A DNA stretch of 16,397 nt from Bacteroidales bacterium (GCA_019416425.1 DXXK01000018.1:1-16397); one strand, 5' to 3'; shown: positions 6,229 to 14,211, counted from the stretch's first letter. Translations and numbers: made by a program. The notes: generated by a model not told the origin, from the sequence alone.

Positions 6229-9165
6229 TTATTCAGGACAGGCGCTGCTGATAGACATCAAGCGCAAGTCGTGACAAGGAATAGAATAGGGCCAGAACCT
6301 CATATCCGGAACTTGCAGTTTATCATGCATTGAATTTGAATGTATGTAATCATGCGCGCAATGCATGTAGCTGGATTCAAACAGTCCCAAAAGCCATTTC
6401 TTTGATCTTATTCCCAACTTCTGGAGGGCACCGTCCATCCATTCTCTGTCAACCATTAGTGATAAATCGGACAACATCTTGAGTCCGCTCTTCTCAATGA
6501 TATCATTTACCTTATCCTGAGTCACATCCACATCCTGAACTCCTGTTGGCAGATATCTTACCATTCTTGGGACGTGACGTGGATAGAATTGCATGATAGT
6601 GCAGCCTTCCCGATTTTCCATTATGTGTATATCGACTGAGATACTGTCAAACTTACCTTTATTTATAATCATACCCTGTAAAGTCCTGTTTAAATCTGTT
6701 TGAACAGATATTCCACGCAGGAGTCGCAGACCATCCCCGGAAAGTATGATATCAATACTGTTTCCCAAACCCGATTCCTTCACGAAATCCACAATGGCAT
6801 CTGCCAATGCTCCGATAAAAAAAGCGTATGGCAACATAAATTCCCGGACTTCACGACACGAATAATCGTTAATCTCCAAGGACCGCTCAAGGATGTCAAG
6901 ACAATCCTTATGCTCGTCAAGCATATTCATCAGTTCGGGATCATGCTGTCCCGATCCTGCTATCTGTCTTATATATGCATTCTCATGGTGCGAATGAAAT
7001 GGTTCAACAACACCATATAGATTGTTGACACCGAAATCATGAATCCTATAATGAATGCTGTCAGATTCCGCTCCAGCTCTGAACAATACCGTGTGGTAAG
7101 CGTCAACATCGACATGGATCGCTTCGCCACATGTCAGACAAACCGCCTCGTCACGTTCAAACTGCTGGGCATGGCAATCGACAAACTCTATATTTTCCTC
7201 GTGGATTCCAACCGCGTCAAACGCTGAGAACCAAGCATCACGATAGTGATTTGCCTCACGCCTCGACAGCCACAACGGCACTTCCACCCTGATCATTGGC
7301 AAATGGGCCAGTTCCTTTTCAATGCTGAAAAGCCTTATAAGGTATGCTATCTCCTGGCAGAACACCTTCTCCGCTTGCCGATTATCAGTCATACGGTTAG
7401 CCGAGAACAGGTTCCGGACCTGATGTACATGAGGCGGAACCCAATCACAAGGATTGAACGCTATGTTGCCACCTTCCAACATCTCCACATTTTCCGATGG
7501 CACGATTATGTTCACGGACAAGGGTATTCGAGCCATCGACTTATGTGAGTCTGCATCATGGTCAACGCTTATGAAACATTGCCGAAGGATGGCATCAAAC
7601 CTCGATGTGTCGGCCATGGCACACACCAGCCTGGAATCATTTCCGAATTCGAGCGGTTCCATACGCCCGGTCCTTGGATTTGACAGCAGTACTCTAATAT
7701 TTCGGTCGTTGACAATAATTGAACATTGGTACTCTTCTGGAAGATGGGCCATAGGTCTGCCGAACTTAGGAATGATTATGCCTTCAGCTTCCTCATCGCC
7801 CTGCCCGCTTACAGTCAGAGTCATATAGTCCCAAGGTTTCTCCGTCTTGGCAAAGACGAGACTACCTGCTCCGTCACCTATGTTCAACTCCGAACGCACA
7901 GTCTCTGAACTGATTTCAGCGTTAGTTTCCGAATTGAAAAAGCGCATCACGCATTCACGGCGATTCTTAAAAGCTATGACATGGTGCGGTAAATCCTCGG
8001 TTACCAGGAAAGGAGATATGGCCATATTGAACTCACGGTCGAGATTCAGTTCCACGATATCATCCTGTCTGTATATCTTATGGAATCTGACAGCCCCTGC
8101 CTGTACTGGGACATCGAGGTAGACATGATAACAGCCACCAACATAATCAATCGACAACAGATTGTCCACGTCCTCTATAGTAAAATAGTCAAAGAATGTC
8201 TGTCGAAGAGGCAGCATGACATAATGATCCTCGGCTACTCTATATAGATAGAGCTGACTGATGGATCTTTGGCATGAATCGCATTCGATTATGCGGTCGG
8301 CAAGAAAATCCTCTTCCGTCATGTACGGATAACGGAGACCGGTCCCGAGAAGCACTCTGTCCTGAATATCCCGAAGATCACGGGATTGCATAAAATCCGG
8401 ATGCCATATTAAATCCCTTACATATGAAGTACCCGGGATTCCGTATGGAGACAGGACAAGAGGAAGCCGTTCGGAACCGGATGTCATTGCCTTGGAATTC
8501 CGTATCAGATATCCGCTTCCGGCAACCATGTTGTCAGCGGTATTCTGGTATATGTAATTACCGTTTACAAGTACCTCGGCACCATCCCGGTCTCTCATTC
8601 TTTCAAGAGATTCCGGTAACTGATGGTCACTCTCCAGCCGTTGAATTAGATCCATGTGGCCATGCAAACCGGCAAATACATAATCCCTCAAGATTTCCGG
8701 CAGCATTCTATCGCTGGCCAGGCTATACAGATAACGTATGAAAGAATATCTACGGCTTGAAAGATTCCACGCATCCTCACGTAGACCGCCAAGGATTCCG
8801 GGCTTCGTGTATACCAATGTCAAAGGAGATAGTCCACCTATGACCTTACCCTCCCTGAGGATAATTCCTATCCCTCGTTCTGAATCGATACTGAACAGGG
8901 ATTCCGTGTCATCCTGAATGAGTTTGCTCATACGTATGTACAGAGGATCTGTCTGTTGCGGCCTCTCAAGTTCATTCCAAGATACCGTGACTACCTCAAT
9001 TCTTTCGTCCTGGACATACAGCATTTCCATGACATCAAGACATTCCTGGACTATGAGGTATTCCTGATCCTTTGCGGAACGATAGCCGTTACGGAGGTCG
9101 TCGGTGACACTTCTGAGGGCATCTGCGGTTTCGTACAGACGTGAGAAAAATGATGGATGTTTCAT
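6229..9165 (-). CDS. Large protein with degenerate actin/Hsp70-like C-terminal half; partner of the tubulin-like gene
   Basis: Counting from the ATG at 9165 the protein has 978 residues. An in-frame ATG at 9249 would give 1006 but overlaps the upstream gene by 71 bp, so the start 13 bp after that gene's stop is preferred. Positions below use the 1006 numbering. Residues 1-500 are not recognised; a CDSC pair lies at 323-326. The second half has motifs in actin/Hsp70 order: a hairpin IIVNDRNIRVLLSNP (511-525), a connecting segment with VEVPLWLSRREANHY (655-669) and DAVGI (678-682), a second strand with HDFGVNNLYGVV (737-748), and ILSGDGLRLLRG (835-846). The expected phosphate-loop residues (DxGT, GGGT) are mostly replaced, so ATPase activity is doubtful. 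The size and layout recall SrfB-type proteins, from memory only. There is no signal peptide and no membrane segment. Confidence 0.6.
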   Translation of the reverse strand: MKHPSFFSRLYETADALRSVTDDLRNGYRSAKDQEYLIVQECLDVMEMLYVQDERIEVVTVSWNELERPQQTDPLYIRMSKLIQDDTESLFSIDSERGIGIILREGKVIGGLSPLTLVYTKPGILGGLREDAWNLSSRRYSFIRYLYSLASDRMLPEILRDYVFAGLHGHMDLIQRLESDHQLPESLERMRDRDGAEVLVNGNYIYQNTADNMVAGSGYLIRNSKAMTSGSERLPLVLSPYGIPGTSYVRDLIWHPDFMQSRDLRDIQDRVLLGTGLRYPYMTEEDFLADRIIECDSCQRSISQLYLYRVAEDHYVMLPLRQTFFDYFTIEDVDNLLSIDYVGGCYHVYLDVPVQAGAVRFHKIYRQDDIVELNLDREFNMAISPFLVTEDLPHHVIAFKNRRECVMRFFNSETNAEISSETVRSELNIGDGAGSLVFAKTEKPWDYMTLTVSGQGDEEAEGIIIPKFGRPMAHLPEEYQCSIIVNDRNIRVLLSNPRTGRMEPLEFGNDSRLVCAMADTSRFDAILRQCFISVDHDADSHKSMARIPLSVNIIVPSENVEMLEGGNIAFNPCDWVPPHVHQVRNLFSANRMTDNRQAEKVFCQEIAYLIRLFSIEKELAHLPMIRVEVPLWLSRREANHYRDAWFSAFDAVGIHEENIEFVDCHAQQFERDEAVCLTCGEAIHVDVDAYHTVLFRAGAESDSIHYRIHDFGVNNLYGVVEPFHSHHENAYIRQIAGSGQHDPELMNMLDEHKDCLDILERSLEINDYSCREVREFMLPYAFFIGALADAIVDFVKESGLGNSIDIILSGDGLRLLRGISVQTDLNRTLQGMIINKGKFDSISVDIHIMENREGCTIMQFYPRHVPRMVRYLPTGVQDVDVTQDKVNDIIEKSGLKMLSDLSLMVDREWMDGALQKLGIRSKKWLLGLFESSYMHCAHDYIHSNSMHDKLQVPDMRFWPYSIPCHDLRLMSISSACPE

Positions 9166-9178
9166 TTCGGTCAAGCAA

Positions 9179-10402
9179 TCAAATGTTTGTAAAATTCTGT
9201 CCTGTGGCCTCATTGGCAGCACTGGTGACAGCCGACAGGATTCTTCCATACGCGGTTATCCCTTCCATAGGGATATTGTAACTTATGCGACGCCTGAATT
9301 CATCCTTAAAAAACCTGTATGCCGGGTCTCCAAAATTCAAAAGGAATCCTTGATTGCGCAGCCGTTTCCCCCTGACCATTTGATTCAGGGATTGGGAATC
9401 GAAGTCAAAAATGTCCAACTGGCCATCTGAATTCTTAGCCATTTCGTTCCACCACTTAATATATTGCCGAGTGAATTCCAGGATTTGGGATGTAAACCCG
9501 TCGGTTTCCGAGCCATTTAGCGATAAATGATGCAGGAGACCATTATCGTGCATTATCTTTTCAATGAATCCATACTGTTCATTGCAATATGCGAATGCCG
9601 AGAATGCCCCCAGCGCACTTGAAACATCACGGGAGATACTTGAATCCACTCCGGTGACTTGCAGGAGGTCAGCCACGTTATGCCTGCCTCCGGCCAGGAT
9701 GTCACAGATAATGGAATCTTGAGTATTGTGGTGGTAGAGAATGAAATCCCCTATGGCCATGGCGGCGGCGAGTTCAGGTGGTGCGTATGTCCCAACCGGA
9801 GCAGTACCCCTTGAGTCATATTCTCGAGTTGTCATTCTGCCCTTACAATATATCTGGTAAGTGGTTCTCGGAACATCATAACACTCGTATGTCTTATAGA
9901 AAGAGGCCGTTCTATTATTAAAGATGTCTACCGACGGATGTCCTTCAATCTGAAAGTATGGATTTAAAAGTACAAAAGCCTTCTCGACATGACGGAATAT
10001 CATATTATTGTCTCGGAACAGTCTCAGCATCTCAAGCATGCCTACAAGGCCAGAGCATCCGAATGTGGAGCCTACCACTACTATTTTGTCCATAGGAGTC
10101 ACCATTCTCATCAGTTCCTTGATACTGATATCATTCGATAAACCGTAAACACCGTAAAGGAACCGCGTAATGCTGATGTCACCGTTAATTCCCGATGCTG
10201 ACTCCAGAACCTCCATGGAGTTGTTCATCTTATCGCCATATAGAGATCGGGAAAGCATATCCAGAGGGTCATACATATTCCAGGACGAAGTGACGGAATT
10301 AAACTGTCTCAAGGCTTCATCCAGATAATACGGCTCGATTATTAGAGGTGACCTGAAATCATTATGGGAAGCATTTGATTCATCCACGTCTGATAGTTTC
10401 AT
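9179..10402 (-). CDS. Tubulin_2-like protein, main C-terminal part (separated by frameshift)
   Basis: This frame gives 407 residues from an ATG at 10402, but coding sense continues upstream of it (DTDVNKDFWGSKL directly before the Met), so it is probably the body of a protein of about 491 residues whose N-terminus lies at 10402-10653 in another frame. The segment KIVVVGSTFGCSGLVG (about 106-121) sits where tubulin-like relatives carry FGGTGASG, the nucleotide-binding signature; here the glycines are partly lost. Tubulin_2-type proteins are distant relatives of FtsZ/tubulin found in bacterial operons of unknown function. The gene ends 13 bp before the preferred start of the large actin-like gene, implying co-expression. 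If translated separately, initiation would rely on coupling through the TGATG overlap. Confidence 0.6.
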   Translation of the reverse strand: MKLSDVDESNASHNDFRSPLIIEPYYLDEALRQFNSVTSSWNMYDPLDMLSRSLYGDKMNNSMEVLESASGINGDISITRFLYGVYGLSNDISIKELMRMVTPMDKIVVVGSTFGCSGLVGMLEMLRLFRDNNMIFRHVEKAFVLLNPYFQIEGHPSVDIFNNRTASFYKTYECYDVPRTTYQIYCKGRMTTREYDSRGTAPVGTYAPPELAAAMAIGDFILYHHNTQDSIICDILAGGRHNVADLLQVTGVDSSISRDVSSALGAFSAFAYCNEQYGFIEKIMHDNGLLHHLSLNGSETDGFTSQILEFTRQYIKWWNEMAKNSDGQLDIFDFDSQSLNQMVRGKRLRNQGFLLNFGDPAYRFFKDEFRRRISYNIPMEGITAYGRILSAVTSAANEATGQNFTNI

Positions 10403-10653
10403 CAGTTTTGAACCCCAAAAATCCTTATTGACATCCGTATCCCGATTATTTTGGGATAGGCAGTATTGTTGATGGATCTGTATAGCTCCATCAAATCAGT
10501 GGCCTCGCAATATTTCCTGCCACTCCGGTCCAAGTCAATCAGAAGGGGTACTATCTCCTGGCTTTTGAATGCATCGGATGCAAGGAGCATGGTCACGCTC
10601 TCCAGCACTTTTGCACCGGTTCCGCCGAAAGCAAGAATGTATGTTCTTCCCAT
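10402..10653 (-). CDS. N-terminal fragment of the Tubulin_2-like protein
   Basis: The 83-residue frame starts with RTYILAFGGTGAKVLESVTM, the glycine-rich nucleotide-binding loop (GGTGAK, residues 10-15) typical of the N-terminus of tubulin-like proteins, followed by VPLLIDLD, a second strand ending in acidic residues. Up to about residue 71 (PKIIG) it reads well; the last 12 residues (IRMSIRIFGVQN) look out of frame, and the true continuation DTDVNKDFWG lies in the -1 frame. The stop overlaps the ATG of the following frame as TGATG. The simplest reading is one gene broken by loss of one G in a G-run (CCC at 10441-10443 on the plus strand); a sequencing error would look the same. Confidence 0.6.
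   Translation of the reverse strand: MGRTYILAFGGTGAKVLESVTMLLASDAFKSQEIVPLLIDLDRSGRKYCEATDLMELYRSINNTAYPKIIGIRMSIRIFGVQN
10439..10445 (-). other. Probable 1-nt deletion site (frameshift) in the tubulin-like gene
   Basis: On the coding strand ATC GGG ATA CGG leads to an early stop. Adding one G (ATC GGG GAT ACG GAT) restores the reading IIG-DTDVNKDFWGSKL-MKLSD across both frames. No in-frame X-XXY-YYZ slippery heptamer is present, which argues against a classical programmed -1 shift. Confidence 0.6.
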
Positions 10654-10743
10654 GATTCCTGATATTAGTTCATATTCCGCCAGTCAGATTCCTATAATTC
10701 CGGCGGATTCTTACACAGCACCCAATAGGGTTACATAACTATG

Positions 10744-10775
10744 CGAAATTAATAAAATTTCCCTTTACTTCCAAA
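10744..10775 (-). promoter_or_regulatory. Candidate promoter of the tubulin-like / large-protein unit
   Basis: On the minus strand TTTG (10775-10772), a 20-bp spacer and TAATTTCG (10751-10744) differ from the consensus at one base. A start near 10737 gives a leader of about 84 nt. It lies in the 128-bp gap after the SIS gene, so the last part of the operon may be expressed separately. Confidence 0.45.
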
Positions 10776-10781
10776 TCCGGC

Positions 10782-11864
10782 CTAATCGCTGATAGCAGTT
10801 GGAGTATTTTCCTGGCTTTTTTCAAGGAAATCCATACGGTGAATAGTCCTTCCGAATTCCGCCACATCAGGCGCTCCGATATCGAGGCCCCATCTCTGCC
10901 CGAGATATTTTGCAAGATACATTCCTTTGATGAGGAGGTCTATAGTTCCTTCGGAGCTGTTCTTATTCGTGGATAATCTCATTACCGGAATGTCAGGAGG
11001 CAATATAGCAAGCAGATCATCTGCCATTTTCTCAGACTCAGGAGTCGAGAGAGCGATTATGGCTGTCTGCCCTTTGCGCTGATGGAACCAGTTGAAACGG
11101 CCGTGGGCAAAATTCCTGTAGTCGGAAATCTGAAGACATCCTATAGAGCCCTCGGAAAACCTCGATTCAAGATCCACGGCTATAGGCATCGTTTCCGGCG
11201 AATACAGGACATAGAATCTATCGGTTTCGCGTGCACCGTACAGAGCGGCATCATGCTCTCCCCACGCTTCCGTCTTCAGATCGTATGTGCTCCCGATGAA
11301 TTTCCTCAGCATCTGACCCATGGAGTCATATACACGCCAGTCATCAACGGATACGCAATCCCCACGATAAATCCTGAACAAAAGGGAATAAAATGCCAGA
11401 AGAGAGTTAGTGGCGAGAAAACAATCTCTGGTTGCCAGTTTATATATGAACGCATTTGGTTCACCATCCTCTGCCATCCGGCTTTCTAATAAACTTGGCG
11501 TACACATCAACATCGCGCCAAACTTCTGTGAAGGATTAGAATGAGCGGTCATGTAGGCGTTCATGGCATCGACATTCCTGCCGCCGGCACTGAACAGGAA
11601 AACCTTTGCAGGGAGTTTGCTCCATGCGCTGAAAATATATTGATATGGAGTCATGGCAGCGGCCACTATGCCGCGTTCAACCGACAGTTGCATGGCAAGC
11701 TGGGCAGCGGAAAGTGATCCTCCCGAACCCAGGAAGATTCGGGGAAGGCCGTCAGCCGCCAATAAGTACTCACGAACTCCCGAGATATCCTGATTGTGGC
11801 TCCATTCAAGAGTATCCGGCAATTTACCGAGAACCTTCTCATATCTATTTGTTCTGCGTGTCAT
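10782..11864 (-). CDS. SIS-domain (phosphosugar-binding/isomerase-like) protein
   Basis: The 360-residue protein has two SIS-like halves. The first shows FLGSGGSLSAAQLAM (44-58), the phosphate-binding Ser-rich turn, and VFLFSAGGRNVDA (88-100), corresponding to the S-x-S-G-x-x-x-D strand of SIS domains, although the usual SGxS is altered to AGGR. The second half has ESRFSEGS (233-240) and NFAHGR (251-256), resembling the Glu and His-Gly region of GlmS-type isomerases. SIS domains bind phosphosugars as isomerases, deaminases or regulators; the changed loop makes the ligand uncertain. The gene follows the LMW phosphatase by 40 bp on the same strand and precedes the tubulin-like gene by 128 bp. 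No signal peptide is present, so it should act in the cytosol. Confidence 0.72.
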   Translation of the reverse strand: MTRRTNRYEKVLGKLPDTLEWSHNQDISGVREYLLAADGLPRIFLGSGGSLSAAQLAMQLSVERGIVAAAMTPYQYIFSAWSKLPAKVFLFSAGGRNVDAMNAYMTAHSNPSQKFGAMLMCTPSLLESRMAEDGEPNAFIYKLATRDCFLATNSLLAFYSLLFRIYRGDCVSVDDWRVYDSMGQMLRKFIGSTYDLKTEAWGEHDAALYGARETDRFYVLYSPETMPIAVDLESRFSEGSIGCLQISDYRNFAHGRFNWFHQRKGQTAIIALSTPESEKMADDLLAILPPDIPVMRLSTNKNSSEGTIDLLIKGMYLAKYLGQRWGLDIGAPDVAEFGRTIHRMDFLEKSQENTPTAISD

Positions 11865-11904
11865 AAGATATTATAATTGTAGAAAGCCATGCCTGATGGC
11901 TACA

Positions 11905-12351
11905 TTATTTCAGTCGCTTGACGATCTCGCGGCAGCCTCGTTCGATGGTGTCGAAGCAGGTGCGATAGATGTACTCCGTCTGGAAGTGCGGATCCGAAAT
12001 GTCGGACGGCTCACCGAAACAATAGTCGTTAAAACGGACTATTCTGTCCCAGTGCGGATATACCAACAGACGCGTCACCTCATCGCGATGGTGCTGTGTC
12101 ATCACGATGATACGGTCGGCGGAATCGAGCAGCTCCTCGGTCATGGGCACCGCCTTGCCGCCCATATCATAGCCATGCTCGGCGGCGATGCTGCACATCA
12201 CCTCATCGCGGTCGATATCGCCGTAGAACTTCGTGCCGCATGATGCGACCTCCACCCCGTTGATACCCTCGTCGTTCAGCATCTTTCGGAGCACCACCTC
12301 GGCCAACGCCGACCGGCAGACATTTCCGGTACAAACAAAAACTATCTTCAT
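11905..12351 (-). CDS. Low-molecular-weight protein tyrosine phosphatase family protein
   Basis: The 148-residue protein is complete for the family. It opens with the phosphate-binding loop VCTGNVCRSALAE (nucleophile Cys7, Arg13) and has the late general-acid Asp in SDPHF (Asp120-Pro121). The family dephosphorylates phosphotyrosine and in some cases phosphoarginine or small substrates. Bacterial LMW phosphatases often sit beside tyrosine kinases of capsule loci, but no kinase or polysaccharide gene is seen here. Instead it lies 40 bp upstream of the SIS-domain gene and 53 bp downstream of the small exported repeat protein, so it may act on a phosphorylated partner or sugar of this operon. Confidence 0.88.
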   Translation of the reverse strand: MKIVFVCTGNVCRSALAEVVLRKMLNDEGINGVEVASCGTKFYGDIDRDEVMCSIAAEHGYDMGGKAVPMTEELLDSADRIIVMTQHHRDEVTRLLVYPHWDRIVRFNDYCFGEPSDISDPHFQTEYIYRTCFDTIERGCREIVKRLK

Positions 12352-12404
12352 ATTAAATCTTCGTTACTGCTTATCTCAGCTATCCACATAAGTGACATGC
12401 TGAT

Positions 12405-12758
12405 CTATTTTTGTAGAAGCCTTGCGGCCCGTCTCAGGTAGTCAGCCGCTGTGTCGTCGGCATTCGCGGCATACCGCATCTGGGTTTTGTAGTCATCCAT
12501 AGCCCGGTCGGCACGGCGGTTATAATCCTTTGCCCGGCTGGCATCTCCCCTTCGGGTATAGTAAGCGGCCTCACGCTGGTAGCCCTCGGCTCTTTTGAGA
12601 TAATATTGAGCCTCCCGGCGATAACCGTCGGCTTTCTTCTGATAGTATTCGGCTTCCTGAGTGTATCGCCTGGCCTGCCGAATATCGTAATCATCGGTAG
12701 CCGAGAACGCAGTGAGCGCACAAATCAGCGTGATGAAAATAATGATAAATCTTCGCAT
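12405..12758 (-). CDS. Exported Tyr/Arg-rich helical repeat protein
   Basis: From the ATG at 12758, preceded by GAGGG about 6 bp upstream, the protein has 117 residues. Residues 1-20 form a signal peptide (basic start, IIIFITLICALTAF core, cleavage after FSA). The rest is built from imperfect 14-residue units, AEYYQKKADGYRRE (36-49), AQYYLKRAEGYQRE (50-63) and AAYYTRRGDASRAK (64-77), rich in Tyr, Arg and Ala, predicting a long helix or coiled coil. The pattern resembles TPR-less helical repeats of envelope proteins, but I recognise no family. A longer in-frame start at 12926 would add 56 residues without signal-peptide logic and was rejected. It is the first gene of the minus-strand series, yet its relation to the downstream phosphatase is uncertain. 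Confidence 0.72.
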   Translation of the reverse strand: MRRFIIIFITLICALTAFSATDDYDIRQARRYTQEAEYYQKKADGYRREAQYYLKRAEGYQREAAYYTRRGDASRAKDYNRRADRAMDDYKTQMRYAANADDTAADYLRRAARLLQK

Positions 12759-12860
12759 ATTAACCCTCAATAATTTATATTCCACATATATCCGTATTGA
12801 GACCACTCCCCTACGGATTCTATCACTTACCATCTTCTGTCTCGTTAAGGCATCGTTCCT

Positions 12861-12875
12861 TACGTTTCCAACGTA
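12861..12875. promoter_or_regulatory. Palindrome TACGTT-N3-AACGTA in the divergent intergenic region
   Basis: Perfect 6-bp arms (12861-12866 and 12870-12875) lie between the divergent repeat-protein and Nudix genes. It could be an operator or the stem of a leader hairpin of the minus-strand operon. No clear minus-strand promoter was found nearby. Confidence 0.3.
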
Positions 12876-12937
12876 GCCTACATTATCTTCAAGCACCTCT
12901 ATTACGTTTAAGATATCAGTGGACAAGACGAGGAAGC

Positions 12938-12969
12938 TTTGACGGTTTCAAATATTTGTCGTAAATTTG
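12938..12969 (+). promoter_or_regulatory. Promoter of the Nudix hydrolase gene
   Basis: TTTG (12938-12941), a 20-bp spacer and TAAATTTG (12962-12969) match the Bacteroidetes consensus exactly. Transcription should start near 12976, about 32 nt before the ATG. Confidence 0.8.
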
Positions 12970-13007
12970 CAGTATAATGAAGATTAGTTTAAACAACTTC
13001 TATTGAT

Positions 13008-13580
13008 ATGGAAATAAAGAAATGGGAAATAATCAGCTCTGAATACAAATTGAAGAGCCCTTGGGTGAATGTCAGGAAAGATGTATGCCGACTCCCGACG
13101 GGCGTCATCAATCCGGAATATTATATTTTCGAGCTTCCCACATGGGTCAATATCATAGCCATAACGCGTGACGGAATGTTCGTCATGGTCGAGCAATACC
13201 GTCATGGACTCCGTGAGGTGTATACCGAGATTGTCGGAGGGGCCATGGAACAGGGCGAGACTCTGCTGCAAGCTGCCAAACGGGAGTTGCTTGAAGAGAC
13301 CGGTTATGGCAATGGCACATGGCAACCGTTCATGGTCATCTCGCAGAATCCCGGCAATTCCGACAACCTGACCCATGTGTTCCTGGCTACCGATGTCGAG
13401 AGGATCTCAACCCAGCATCTTGATGCCACCGAGGACATCAAGGTCAGATTACTGTCCGAAGACGAAGTATATCGGATTCTTGTGAACGACGAGATGAAAC
13501 AGGCACTGATGGCGGCTCCCCTCTGGAAATATTTTGCTTTAAGGGCACAAGGCTATTCCAGCTCCCTAATTTATAGGTAA
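13008..13580 (+). CDS. Nudix hydrolase, ADP-ribose pyrophosphatase-like
   Basis: The 190-residue protein carries a complete Nudix box, GAMEQGE followed by TLLQAAK and RELLEETGY (78-100), which binds the metal ions for hydrolysis of nucleoside diphosphate-linked substrates. The N-terminal strands (EYKLKSPWVNVRKDVCRLP), the VEQYRHG segment (61-67) and the aromatic/Pro pattern after the box (QPFMVISQNPGNSDNLTHVF) fit the ADP-ribose/ADP-sugar pyrophosphatase subgroup, though substrate prediction in this family is unreliable. It has its own strong promoter and no close same-strand partner; the next 630 bp are non-coding. Function is probably housekeeping clearance of ADP-ribose or related compounds. 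Confidence 0.87.
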   Translation: MEIKKWEIISSEYKLKSPWVNVRKDVCRLPTGVINPEYYIFELPTWVNIIAITRDGMFVMVEQYRHGLREVYTEIVGGAMEQGETLLQAAKRELLEETGYGNGTWQPFMVISQNPGNSDNLTHVFLATDVERISTQHLDATEDIKVRLLSEDEVYRILVNDEMKQALMAAPLWKYFALRAQGYSSSLIYR

Positions 13581-14211
13581 ACATAAAGTATTTGTGCATT
13601 TTGTCAAAGTGTTAAACATATACGTAGGAGAACATAAGATCATAACCCCGAAGGGCTCGATGGAGGCATGGCCGTAATCAACGTTGCATAAGGCTACTCA
13701 GTAATCTTAGCTACGCAGCATTTTACATAATGGCCATGGAGCTAAAGCTCGACATAAGGTCGTCCGGAATTGATCTTGGTATGACAGGATTTGGTCCTGA
13801 GCGGCTCCGGACTGCCTGACTGCGGAGCAGACACACCTTATGCCGAGCGCCAGCTTCATGTCTCAGCTTATGTATTTACCGCGGAGCCTTAACTTATGAA
13901 ATCTTACGCTCTTGTGTTCTAAAAATACACCTGTTCAATATGCAAAAACATTTTCTATTCATACCTTAAAACAATGATTTTTAATCATTTCGCCTGGCAA
14001 AGTTAACATTGAGGTGTGTCATTTTATGGCACAAGCCATTTTAAGACATGTTAATTATTCTTAACTCATAATCAATTAATATCAAGATGATTATTTAGTC
14101 TTTTGTCATTTATTAATGCATATATTGCCAAGTTTTCTGATTTTGTTCACAGTTGTTAACATTAGATTTTCGTATTATATAACTATACAGTACCCACAAA
14201 AAAATCTATTG
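13581..14211. other. 631-bp non-coding region
   Basis: No convincing reading frame is present on either strand. The left half (about 13631-13900) is GC-richer and full of inverted repeats, described as a separate entry. The right half is AT-rich. It has a short hairpin, AATGATT (13973-13979) and AATCATT (13983-13989) with a 3-nt loop, and a minus-strand TAACTTTG (14005-13998) matching the -7 consensus but without a -33 box. A plus-strand TTTG (14142-14145) and TAGATTTT (14163-14170) spaced by 17 bp could be a weak promoter for the next gene. Confidence 0.5.
13631..13900. repeat. Palindrome-rich block, possible structured RNA or degenerate repeat element
   Basis: The block is organised around CATAAG and its complement CTTATG. 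GCATAAGG (13686-13693) pairs with CCTTATGC (13836-13843); CATAAGGT (13753-13760) can pair with the overlapping ACCTTATG (13835-13842). CATGGCC (13667-13673) pairs with GGCCATG (13732-13738). Local hairpins include CCC-CGAA-GGG (13646-13655), GAGC-TAAA-GCTC (13739-13750, stem from G13739) and GCTCCG/CGGAGC (13804-13809 with 13823-13828). ACATAAG (13632-13638) and CTTATGT near 13868 could close the whole. It does not match RNase P, tmRNA, SRP or group II intron landmarks that I know. Strand is undecided. Confidence 0.45.

Noticed and set aside
9166..9249. Longer start for the large actin-like protein
   Set aside because: It overlaps the upstream gene by 71 bp, while an ATG 13 bp after that stop fits better. 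It remains possible.
10402..10445. Programmed -1 ribosomal frameshift in the tubulin-like gene
   Set aside because: The needed shift is -1, but no X-XXY-YYZ heptamer is in the zero frame before the stop; a lost G is simpler.
12759..12926. 56-residue upstream extension of the repeat protein
   Set aside because: The inner Met begins a proper signal peptide with a GAGGG ribosome site; the extension would bury it.
13600..13900. RNase P RNA, tmRNA, SRP RNA or group II intron end in the palindromic block
   Set aside because: None of their conserved core sequences is present.
13973..13989. Hairpin as an intrinsic terminator
   Set aside because: Only a 7-bp AT stem followed by GTTTT on the minus strand, and there is no gene upstream on that strand to terminate.
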